A program made the position numbers and the translations under genes. From Pseudevernia furfuracea (lineage: Eukaryota > Ascomycota > Lecanoromycetes > Lecanorales > Parmeliaceae): a stretch of DNA of 64,000 nt. The notes beneath the pieces are model-generated. The model had not been told where the DNA came from and made no database searches. It worked only from the letters and a program-made list of their open reading frames with translations. Shown here piece after piece: positions 1 through 11,373 of this stretch (positions are counted from its first letter, which is position 1; each line of letters starts with the position of its first letter). The stretch lies in NCBI GenBank assembly GCA_022315425.1, contig JAIUPT010000051.1:1-64000 (forward strand). Direction: 5' to 3'.

Positions 1-3000
1 CTACCTCTCCCTCGCCCCTCCCCTCACTCCTTCTCCGAGGGTAGAGGGAAACACAAACTTACGTGGCAAATAGGTGAGCAGATGACAATGATGACGTTGA
101 ATAGCAGGATGTAGGCAAGGCAGACGCCAATGGCATCCAGCACCAATAGTAGTGGGTGGAGATCCCGATGGTGCCCAGATGCCGTCACCCAGAGTCTGTG
201 TTGAGCCATATGGGTACAACTTGTTCTGCCAGTGATCTGCAGCCACAGCGCTGACTGTATAAAGATAGTGATAGGCTGAGTCACTTGTGTGGATACATGA
301 GTTGCAGCATGGATTGCAGTGACAACATCATTGCATTTGCAAAGCCTTTGCATGTCAGGCTTTTCACGCAGCATGACAGCGTGCTGTGGCAAGTTGAAAT
401 TTGTGCATTAAGCAGCAGGTCTGAGCAGATCAGGGATGATGATGGCAGTGTGCAGTGAGCAGCACACAATGCTGCAAGGTGAGGAACTTACGTGCTGTGA
501 ACTCATTGATGAGGATGGCTCTAGTAATGTACGATAGTGGGGTTTGGCCCAGTAAATCCTGCAAACAACATGAACACCATATAATACATGAAACACATAT
601 ATACTGTTACTGCCTGACTGCTTCATGGCATGAGCAAATTCACTACCGCCACAAAAGAGTTCAACGCGACTGTGCCCAGAAAGCATCAGGCCAGGGTAAA
701 CTTTGCCACCATGTGGGACTGGAACACCTCATGACAGGGTACATTACTGAGGGGTCAGTAGCCCTGCGGCAGGCAGACCACCAAGAGAAAGTACATGCAA
801 TCAGTGACAGAAAACCCACAATGCAGGGTCAATGGCATCACTAACCTCCTCAAACTGATAACACAGTCTTGAAAGTACCATACTGACTGTAACCTTGTAC
901 AGAGACAGCAACAGAGATGCACGACGCACAGCAAGTGTACTCACCAGATGACCCAGGGGTGGATGTAGAACTTGCGAATACAAGCCATTCATGAGGAAGA
1001 CACACAGCAGCTAGCAGCATGCCGCAGCATTTGCCACACGATCTGAAGGAGGCGGTGGCCACCACTCGATAGAATGCAGATCCCAATCTGAGGGTCAGGA
1101 AAGCAATGGCCAGAAAAACATGAAGAACCTGCACTAACGAAAAGTACTTGGTCTTGGTTACGCGCAGTATTTCATCCTGCTTTACCCCCAATTGCAGACC
1201 AACTTGGAGCCTTATACAAACACCTAACCTCATATTGAAGAGCCACTAGAGGAGACCAGACAATGCTTTGGAGGAGCTCAATCCTCAAAATCAGGAGTGC
1301 CTTCTAGCGAGGCAATGTTGGACCCACAGAAAACAGTGGTTTTGTTATGCAGCATACGCAGGCATGCAAACAGCCTTCTGTTTACAGCACAAGTAAAGGA
1401 TTCTACATCATAGCTGCACAGCACAGCAGGTCGGATGGAATGCTAGCAGCAGCAATTAACAGACTGTAAAAAAACATTAACTGTGGCAGGGTGGAGAGCA
1501 TTGCATGAGCTGACCTGACAGGTTCACCAGCCAAGCCAAATGGGACGTACGACAGGAAAGTCCACACCACAGCATCTGTTGACGTGAGAAGGGAATGCGC
1601 TGCAGAAAGTGGGAAGCAAAAGGGGCAGCATCAAAGAAACAGCATTCGCTCTGCTTCAGAATACTGGTATAGCCTCTCCGTCGGAGAAAACGCAAGCAAA
1701 GGACTGTTAGCTTGTGCATTTGTCATAAGGGGATGTGCTTAAGATTACACAATTTCTGATTGTGGAAGACAGCTAGATGTAGGCTGAAGAAGAGATGAAG
1801 TGCCATTCAAACAAACAAGCTACCATATCAGACATTCATGCAGCCATGTGCGTGGCAGTTTCACGTAGTGCTGCTGTGACCAAGGGCCCTATCCTCTGCC
1901 AGGAATGCAAGACAAAACCACAATGGCATGCAGCCAATTGTGCTATGGTCAGGATTGCCTGATACAGCGTAAAATTATGCATTGGCAACAAGGGTACTGC
2001 TGGTGTGCAAAAAACCATTACATCAGCAGCTTTCCTGGCAGGCATATTCAGCCGGTAAACCATGTGTGTTCTTTTTTTTTTTTACCACACACCGGAAATA
2101 AAAAGCAAAAATTTGCACCCGTTACACGCCAATGCATGCAAAACTAGATCTGCGCATGTGGGATGATGCAGCCTCTCAGATGTACAAAACGCAGCAGGGG
2201 CTGGGGGACTCACCGACATGGACAGATCAGCATGCCGTGAACACATGACAGAGTGGCAAAGAAGCAGTATGCCAGCAATCTCTGGCAGTCGTTGGGGTGA
2301 CTGGGTGTATGTGTCGTGCGTAGGAAGATGGTGTTGCAGCCACAAGGGAGGTGACCACCACCTGCAGGTGTCTTGGCCTTGTACAGCCACAAACTGTACG
2401 CTTCATCAGTGTGAACTCTCGCACATGAGCGCCTGTGATGCCTTTGCAGGACTGCAGGCAAATGGATGCGACATGAGGCCTTGGCGTCAATTTGGCCAGG
2501 GGTGTCATCACAAGGATAGAGCATGATGCATTTTGTGCCGCAGCAGCAATGCACAACCCACTGCTCGGCTGCTGTGTGTCAGATCGGATTTGGCAGATCT
2601 GCGTTGTTGTGTGCAGGTTACACCTGCAGAGATGCATGTTTGATCACTGACGTCCACACAGCTGCAAATGCGCTCACAGACACAAGACCCACACAAACAA
2701 CCTCATGCTCACATGAGCTGTCACATTATAGCTTTGCATTCTGGCCAGCAATGCCCCACACATGTCAATCCCAGGACACATGCAAAACTGTAAACTTGTC
2801 ATTCCACAGACAGAAGACTTGAAGACATACAGGTCAAAGCATAGTGTATGGGTGATGAGGTGGCCTCCTCGCACTTTCTTCTTGTTGGGGGCCTTGTAGG
2901 CTCCTCCAGGTATGTGCATCTGCTGCTTTGCAATGTCTGTCCTTCTGCAAAATTATCAGCAAATGTCGCCACAGGGATGTACTGGTACTTGGCCGCCTTC

Positions 3001-6000
3001 CCCTTGAGTATTGCTCTGCCACAGCCACAAATAGCAGTGAGTTGACATGACCTGAACTGCTGAAAAAGAGTTCAGCTTGACGCCCACATGCCTCTCCACA
3101 GTTGGTAACATGAAAGCAGACACTCATGGCCACTTGACGCGTGGGCCTAAAGACTCAATGCATGTGATATAGCTATAGGCAGAGTCTACACTGGATCCGC
3201 AAGCCAGAATGAGCTCTGCTGCATTGCACCTGCCTGCAACAGCAGCTGCACCAGATGCCAAGCAAAGCACATGCACCAATCAGCCGTGACAAGGTGCTGA
3301 TTCTGCTAGACAACCTTGTCTGAGTAGTGTCAGCTGCTGCGCTTGTCAGCTTCACAGTGAGTGCACATTTAGGTGGATTCACAGCAAAAGCCATCGCAGG
3401 GTGATACTGTGCATCATTACCTTCTGGTCTTGCGCTGAGGTGACCTCCTGCAGGACGTCTGAGTCCGCCTTGCGCTCAGGGCAGTGCAAGGCTCTGGGCT
3501 CTCTAAAGAAAGGCAGAACCTCTCTCTAGGCCATGATAGTACCTTAGCTTGCCGTGCAATGGACACAGGTCAGGCTGCGCACACACACACAATGCTCCGT
3601 TGCAAACGACGTCCATCAACCTGTATCAGCTAACAACAATTTGATAAGATCTCTGTTTTCCTGATGTTGCTTTTTGAAGCAAACCAAGGTGTTGTACGTG
3701 CGCCAGCACACGTGACAAAATGAAAGGCTAGTCAGTCACACTGGATGATAGATTGCCAGCCATACGCAGCACCAGGGGTACATGGAACAACAGTCAAGTA
3801 CACTACAAATGCTTCAGGAAAGGACAGCGCATACGACATACATGGCATGCAACCACCTGTTTCATGTCAGCTAACAGTGAGCAATGGGGATGGTGCATAC
3901 CTTCAGACAGGAGCATGATGTCATCAAGAGGTTGTAGGTCTCCGGGGTGGCTGCAGCAGGGCAACAAGCATGGTGGCCGCCCTCAAGTGGCTGAACTCCC
4001 TCAGGGTGCGAGTGATCTGGAAGGTGGTGCTGCTGTCCAGCCAGTGCTGATCTCATCCAGGAACAAGGTTGTCTTGTGGACCCACCAGCAACTCCCCTGG
4101 TGCAGCAGCGGGGGTTTGTCAGTCAGTATGCCCAGCCTGTCAGGAGCTCCTGCTGGAGATCCACAGTATACCTTGGTGAGAACGCAGTTCAGGACGACAT
4201 TATATACAAGCATCCAAGTAGGAGGTAGATTTGCAGATGGAGTGACAGCGGAAGTAGCCACATGAGTAGTGATGCTGCTTGCCCATGGTGACAAGTGAGG
4301 AAGCTGTGCACAACAGAGACAGCTAGCACTGTACTTGCCACTTGCAGCACAAACAGTGTCTTGAACCTAGCACCAGACCAGCCTGTCTTTGCCTGTCAAG
4401 CCGTCAAAGGCTAAGCTGCTGCCTTTACACAGGGAAACTGTGGCTGACCTGTGGTGACACGCTTGCGCTGCCCACCACTCACGCCACGAATCTGGTCATC
4501 TCCAATCAGCGTGTCGGCACACACCTGAGCAAACAAAGATAGGCTGTTTCCAACTGTGTGCTGCCTCACCTGATGAGGACCTTAAAAAGCACTGTCTTGA
4601 ACGAGTTGCAGCATATGAAAGCAGAAATGCTCGGGCACATATGCAGTTGCATGCTGAATGATCAAATCACACAAGAGACCCAACTCTCTGAATACTGCGC
4701 CTAGATGCTCAGACATGTATGCCTGTCGTACAATGATCAACAGTGTTGCATGTGATTTTTTTGTTGGGTTGCGCAGCTTGGGACAATGCGTGAGGGTGGC
4801 AAAGGACTGGCTTACATCAACGCCAGCAGCTTGAGGTTGAGCGTCGCAGTCACAATGAGCTGGCGCTTGCCAGTCCTGATTTGGGCCTGGTGAAGCATCC
4901 AATCTCCAGTCAGCTGGCCCCACGCTTCATCTCTTCATCCTGCTTCTGCAGCTCTGTAAGCTCCCTCTGCAACCAAACGACGTCTCTAGTAACTCTCCTG
5001 ACATTCTTGCGGACATTGCCTCACACAGCTGACTGCATCAAGCTGCATCCTTGACATGATGACACGTCAATCATTTCTACTACGCTGGCCTATGAGTGGC
5101 TGTCGCCCTAGCCTTTAAAAGTCGACTCCCTTTGTCGGCTGTGTCCTACTTGCTGTGAACACGTATGTCGTGCTTGGCTGACAAAACCGATCACTGTGAT
5201 AGTCGAGCTTGTCTGGAGCTACTGTATGCGCTGACACACTCAAGGAACGCGTACGCCGACAGTGAAGTGCACCATGATCAGGTCTACGCATGAGGCAAAC
5301 AGTTGCGCTTTAGCAAGACAGGATCAACTGCCTGTGTCGTACAACTTCGTTGTAGTGAGTCACGGGACAGTAGATGCCAAAGATGTCCAAAGTACAATGC
5401 ATGACTACGAAAACACAAACGCAACTCCGCCTTGCAATTTTGAAATGAGGACACAGCTACTTACAGGGCTTTGTGGCCAATGCTTGGCACCTGGCAGCAA
5501 AGTCCAGTGTTTCACGTACAGGTCAGCTCAGCCCTGATGCAGGTCATTCTGTCTACATAAGCTGCAGTGTGGATGCCTGGGAAATCATTGAACTTACTTG
5601 CGTTGTATGTGATATCACCATCAACTGCAAGGCACAAGCAGGCAAACTAGGTTAACAAAACAGCATCAACAGTCCTGCTGCTGGATGCATGCACAGCATA
5701 GAAGACCAAGAGCACACATGCAAGCAATGCGCTTGGCCTGTGCATTGCTGGCTGAAATGTACTGACACTCAGCTACTGTATATGACCGCAGCATGTACCA
5801 TACTGACAAGACGCACTCTACAGCTTGCCTGAAAAAACGAGCAGATACATGGACGCAAGAACCAATGCTACTGACGACTGACAAAGCAGGCTGAGCACAC
5901 CATGAGATTGGATTTCTGTAGTCGGCCAGCCAGAGCATTGAGGAGGGTTGACTTGCCAGCCCCGGGGGCCCCAGCAGCAGGGTGATGCGGCCAGGCCGTA

Positions 6001-7136
6001 GGGCACCGCTGATGTCATCCAGGATGCGAAAGCGATGCTTGTTTGGCTTCAAGATGCGCAGCTTTTGCAGGCCGCTCATACATTGCCACACGAAATGTTG
6101 GTGCAAAATAATCTTATCATCTAACAAGGGCTGGCCATGACAGGCAAAATTCCATGACAATGGAGTGGGCATAGACTAGATACTAGCAAAGTTCTTAATC
6201 ATTGTAGATGCCTGGCGCTGCACGGCTTGACAATAGCATGGACAGTCACCTCTAAGGTGTTCCTGTAAGAATTTAGCACTGTTGGCTCTCCCCTTGCTCC
6301 AACAGCAATGTCAGCATCAATAGACAAGTTCTGAAATCTGACTTCCACACTTGCAAGATCGATCTGTGCCCTGCATTTTGCAACAAACGCTGTGCTAAAG
6401 TCCACTCTGCAAGCTTGGTGAGCAAGCGCTATGACACATTTTCCATGCAGCCAAACACACCAGTACCTCTGCATTCGGTCCTTCAGCTTGCCAAAGAACT
6501 TCTCTGGATCTGCATCTTTGCTCTGTATTGCACCAGAAAGCTTGATTGGTTATAGAGCTTGTTTAGGACAAGTTTTCGCATTCAATCTGCAGGCATCCTT
6601 ATAGAGGACACACTTCAGACAAATAGTTGAAGTAAATGACAATCAGGATGCCGTCAACAGCATACAACATTACCAATTGGCCAGCCATTACATGTGATAT
6701 CTATGTGCATGAGCAAAAGCATAGGCTTTAGCAGTACCCTCAAGCGCTTGCTCTATAACAAGCTGCCGCTTGGAGCGTGTCAACTTGCTCAAGTCCACCT
6801 CCTGCATATTCTTTTTGGACTTGCTGGGAACAAGTGCTTTCTGTGATCCAGCCTTTTGCAAGGCATGGTCAACGAGATCATCAAAGTCCTGCTGTTTGCG
6901 AGACTCTCGATCCCCTGCATTAGCTGCATGGTCCCTGCTGCTCCGTGAGGGGCGCGGTCACTCACGTCCACAGCTGCAGGCACAGCATTTATTTTAGTGC
7001 AGCGGCTCCAAGTTTAGATAAAGAAAAGATTCCCCTGTTCTGCAAAACCCTTGTATAACAGGAATTGACCAAACACCTTTGCTCGATGCATGCAAAACAC
7101 AATATGGCGTGCCCTACCTGCTGCTTCAAGACTCAT
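1..7136 (-). CDS. Full-size ABCG/PDR-type ABC transporter, NBD1 and TMD1 only (runs off left edge, frame-broken)
   Basis: This encodes the N-terminal half of a pleiotropic-drug-resistance ABC transporter, an ATP-driven membrane exporter; substrate cannot be inferred. Exons in order on the minus strand: linker with QQDFDDLVDHALQKAG (about 6738-6900); DPEKFFGKLKDRMQR (6468-6530); the PDR-typical VEVRFQNLSIDADIAVG (about 6251-6384); Walker A region ISGALRPGRITLLLGPPG (about 5930-6100); VRETLDFAARCQ (about 5470-5525); ABC signature RGVSGGQRKRVTT (4446-4528); FLDEISTG then DSSTTFQITRTLREF (about 3906-4090); CPERKADSDVLQEVTS (3418-3500); first membrane segment FSLVQVLHVFLAIAFLTL (about 1080-1190); PLSYITRAILINEF (about 493-560); last TMD1 segment AIGVCLAYILLFNVII (about 60-150). 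NBD2 and TMD2 would lie left of the window. Walker A, the D-loop and the stretch after it each carry single-base frame shifts, so this is either a pseudogene or indel-ridden sequence. The start at 7136 (ATG, then a GTAGGG donor) is tentative. Confidence 0.87.
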
Positions 7137-9555
7137 CGCCTCTGAATCGCCAGTTTCAAACTAAATGTAACTACACGCGCGCCGCGAGGCTGTCGGATGT
7201 GGGTTCAACAACTCCGCAAGTTTAAAAACAGACTTGCTCAGCAGCGTGGCTTGTACGCCATTAGGTCTGCGCACGGCAAGCTTGTGTCGACGCAGTGGAA
7301 CAGACCACCAAAAGCTTTTTGAGATGCTCAGACAAATGAGAATGGTTGCAATGTAACTCTCGGCGGTGTGCCTGCTGCTGCCTCACAAGTTTCGGACACT
7401 GCTTGCATAGCGTAATTACTTATAAGGAGGTTACTAAGCATCACAGCCTCGGATAATCGACGATGAAGACATCTGTAAAATGCTTGTAAAATCCTTCTTC
7501 TTCTTCTTCTTCTGCAGTAAAATCCGTTTTCTTCTTCAGTGCCAATGCACTACCACCATCTTCCACTTTCTTGCTTGCCGCCGGCTTCAGCCGCTGCCGA
7601 TCTGACACCACGTGCAAGTCTCAAGCTCAAATGGGTCCTGTGGGCCCTTTGAGATTCATTTAGTGCGTCTCACAGTGCCTTAAATTTTTGCAACATGGCC
7701 ATGTAATCAGTCAACTTTCAAGCCTGAATAAGATGTGTATTTGAGCACATAAAGCTTGTTGCAACAACACGAACTCTTGAGATTTTGTTAGATAGTTTGT
7801 GCCAGGACTTCTTCTGCGGGTAGGTACGTGGATGCAAATTTTAAAATGTTGGCTTGATGTAATTGTGGCTCATGGTTTTCTGGCCAAAACAGCATTAAAA
7901 GACTTGTTTCACTCAAGCTCTGCACAATTTTCTCAAAACAACTTGGGATGTTGAGGATGTACTTTGTTTAGGTAGATTCACAAGCACAGAGCTCTGTTCA
8001 ACAGAGTTGCCGGTAGGTCCTAGAGCATGAAACGTCAATCAAACAAAACCAATATCTTTTACCATTGATGTGTTGAGTGCAGCACCGCTTATAGCTGGCG
8101 CACCTGTCAGCATATTGCTCATAACTGAGCCAGATGCACGTCCCAATCTTTGTACTGTGTCTTTTGACAGCATCATACAAACTTCATTACGCAATGAATT
8201 CTTTGAAGCCTCGTGATCAGGCATGGTACACAAGCTCCTATGCAAACACTGCCTTCACCCGGGTCCAATGCTTGAGCTTCAGACCTTTTGTACATGTATC
8301 ACAACTGCACAGAACGGTCTCTCACAATTGATGCTGAACCTTCAAGAAAAACCTTGCTCAATGTGAATGCGGGTACTACAGCTGCGTCATATACCAAAAA
8401 TGTCGCGGCTTGTAAATGCATTTAGTCAATGATGGACAATATAAGCAGTAATAAGTCCTAACTTTCCAATTCACTTCTAAGGATCCCTGCTGCCCTGTGC
8501 ACAAATGCATGCAAAGAGCGGTCTTGGGCAATGTGAAACATGCAGACAAGTTTTCGTTGCGTTGTATGCAGATGTGATCTTACCTGACTCTGGCACAAAA
8601 TTCTCGTGAGTTGCATGTAATGTATGCCTAAATGCACATGGCATGCTTGGTGACAAAGTGCAGCATGCAACTCACAACTTCATGCAGCTGCATGCCGGAC
8701 AAAATGTGCATAGCACTAAGCCATGCAAGGGATGAACTTGCTGGGGCAGCAGGGACATGCACAGCCTAATCTAACACTCTTGATGTTGCATTGGAACTAT
8801 ACGTGGACTTGTGCATTGGTGACAGATACTGTGGCTCAAACGATTGTGCTTGCTGGTTGTCTCCTATGCGCATGGCCTTGGCAACATTGGTAAGCTGGGT
8901 AATGTACTGCTGATGTAGACTGCATACGCCACTGTCAGCGCAGCTGGATCAACTTTTCTGCGCAGCTGAAGCATCTGCATCTGTCATACCTGGAGATTCA
9001 GCTGCACAGCACAAGAACAGTGACAACATGCAAAGCTGCACTGTGTGACATTGGCTCTTTGAATCAAGGGATTAGGCCTATCAACAAGCAATGACAAAAC
9101 AACACAACTAGCTGTGTGTGCTGACAGTTAACATTGAGAGCAGAAGAAGAAGCAGCTTGCCTAAGAGCAGCCCAGCAGCGCTTTTCTGCATGTCTTTTGT
9201 CATCAATGCCAGCACTGACTGGTACCCATTGGTCGTTGCTACTGTCTCTTCCTCTGCAATTGGACTGGGGCACCATCTTCACTCTACAAGCATCAGAAAG
9301 GCGGTCACGCACAATCCCTGGAGCTGCAAGTGATGAGCTGGCAAGCAGGACAACAAAGAATGCCGCTCAATGAGTACTAATATAGAAGCTACACGGCCAA
9401 GAGAAACAGCATGCTGACCATGCAAAAAGCATGCCTGACCAATGACAGCATATGCGTGCAATAATGTGATGCCTGCACTGCAGTCTTGCACAGTAACTTC
9501 TAGCAGCAGCCTGTGATTGCACCAGATCATAAAACATACACCTGATGCACCTAGC
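7137..9555. other. Intergenic stretch, no gene recognised
   Basis: The first 200 bases are CpG-rich (14 CpG in 7141-7320 by my count) and look like the promoter of the leftward ABC transporter. A short TTC microsatellite lies near 7492-7513. Between 7.5 and 9.0 kb I see only short open frames with no family resemblance. An open stretch on the minus strand at about 9120-9330 (containing RDRLSDACRVKM) follows a plausible acceptor and could be a last exon or 3' UTR of the histone-chaperone gene to its right, but its reading frame is not fixed. Confidence 0.5.
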
Positions 9556-11247
9556 CTACAAGCCACAGTATGATGTGTAACTCACAGGGTTTTCACTTGG
9601 AGCTTCTGCACTGTCTAGGAGATCATCATTGCCCTCAGCTGCTTCAGCAAGGTCCCCCTCCGTCAGGTCGCCTTCTGTCAAACCGCCATCAACAAGCTCT
9701 GAGGCACCCAGGTCCCCTTCGCCAAAACCACCTTCTACAAGATCGCCTTCTTCCTCACCCAAATCTCCTGCTGCCAAATCATCCTCGTCTTGCTGTACGA
9801 CATCAGTCTGCATGTCGCTTCCTTGCAACTCAGTGTCCTGCGGGCCATTGTCTGCATCACCCTCCGCTCCCTCCTGACCTGCTGGATCGTCTCTGTACTC
9901 ATACTGCTCTGCATACTGGCCCTCAGCGTACATACCTGCAATTTCTTCTTCTGACCCAGCCTCTAGGCCATCACCATTCTGCATCCAGTATGATACCTCA
10001 GTGCTGCTGAGACATACATGTCCATGTCTGCATGGTGCTTAGGCATGAAGTTGACAAGCTGCAGTTTTGGCTTACAAATTGCTATGAAAGACACTTGGAC
10101 ATAAGCGTCCATCAGGGAATGTTGGTCTGGAGCCAAATTGATTTACCTGCGTGTCTTCTGTGCTTCCACGCATTGGGTTGGTCCAGAGCTCATCCTTGAT
10201 GAGGTCTGAGATGGGCTCATTCCCCTCAGGGACATCACCACTCTCCCAGAACCAGTCAAACATGGAGGTAGGCTCCTCAGCCCTACGTTTCCTCCCATTC
10301 ACAAGCTCCTGATGAGCCTGCTCTTGATGCTGTAACTGCATGCGTCAAAGGTCACGTCAGCTATATTACATTTACAATGTCAAGTATACACAAGCAGACC
10401 TGACTGTACTTGCCAGGCATTGCCAACTGATAGCACAAGGGTTGCAGAATGCAATATGCAGAGCAGTCATGAAAAGCCACTGAGTGAAAGATTCCATGCA
10501 ACGCATTTTAAAACATGAGCGACAAGAACAGGTAAGAACAGGTAAGATCGAGCCTGCAGTTCAGCAAAAAGCAAAGCCAAGGAGGCCTGTGCACTGGTAC
10601 GTACCCCTTCCTCTGTCCACTCAATGTCTGTCCCTTTGATGGCAAGGGCGTTGTCATCAGCATAATGCAACTCCTTAACAAGTTGGGAGTTTTTTGAGAA
10701 GGGGTTCTGTTTGAATGAGAAAGTGATTCTATACCCAGACTTGATGTCAGGGAAGTCTTCCACATCCACCTGGAACAAGAGGAGCTGAGGTCACGACCTC
10801 AGGAAATCATAGGCTCTGCCGCCTTGACTTGCAAGTCCTACCTCTTCCAGAAAGGACAGTATGTCAGTGTCCCTCTCCGAGACCAGCTCCGAGATCTGCT
10901 GATGTTGCAGCAGACATTGCAGCCACAAGTCTGGAACTTCGCGCATCAAGTTATTGCGCTCAAGGTAAACAGGCCGGCGGGTCTCGTTGTATCGTCGCTC
11001 TACAGCTAGGATCTCGTCGCTTCTCTGGTCCGTGATCTGCAAGCAGAGCAAGCCATGATGTTGTCCTTTCAGGAGCCTGCGAATAGTACGCCGATGAACA
11101 TGGCGCAGCCGCTTCTCCTTTGCAGACTTGTATATACACACACCTGATCTAGCTTTTGTTGAACCTGGTCCAGGGCCTGAACACCTGTGAGTCAGGCTCA
11201 GCAGGGACAGGCTCGTCAGACATCTTGACCTTTTTGGGCGTGGACAT
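9556..11247 (-). CDS. SET/NAP1-related protein (NRP-type histone chaperone)
   Basis: This is a nucleosome-assembly-protein family histone chaperone of the SET/NRP branch, which binds H2A-H2B in nucleus and cytoplasm. Exons read: start with STPKKVKMSDEP (11154-11247); SDEILAVERRYNETRRPVY through EVPDLWLQCLLQHQQISEL (10842-11036); VEDFPDIKSGYRITFSF and NPFSKNSQLVKELHY (about 10604-10772), the strongly conserved NAP earmuff segment; EEPTSMFDWFW and ISDLIKDELWTNPM (about 10149-10335), matching the family's F-WF and IKDDLWPNP motifs; then an Asp/Glu-rich tail (9592-9984) with repeated EGDL units. The tail ends in a GTGAGT donor or reads through to a stop at 9556, so the exact C-terminus is uncertain. 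In the first exon the ATG frame and the frame of QALDQVQQKLDQ differ by one base. The gene is head to head with the kinase-phosphatase gene. Confidence 0.9.
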
Positions 11248-11373
11248 AATTGCGGCAAGGCGACCTCGATTGCATGTCCGCACTACTCAACAATGCAGGC
11301 TACTCGACGGCATGCGATCGCGCTTGCCGTACACACAACACTCCGATAAAATGTCAAATATGTTCGACCAAAC
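11248..11373. promoter_or_regulatory. 126-bp divergent promoter between NRP chaperone and kinase-PP2C genes
   Basis: Only 126 bases separate the two start codons, which point away from each other. The interval and the adjoining first exons are CpG-rich compared with gene bodies nearby. No TATA box is obvious. Both 5' UTRs and any core promoter must fit here unless transcription starts inside the opposite gene. The start of each gene is inferred from the first ATG in frame with a good donor site. Confidence 0.6.

Noticed and set aside
9629..9877. Plus-strand Ser/Pro-rich frame
   Set aside because: It is the antisense shadow of the EGDL-rich acidic tail of the histone chaperone.
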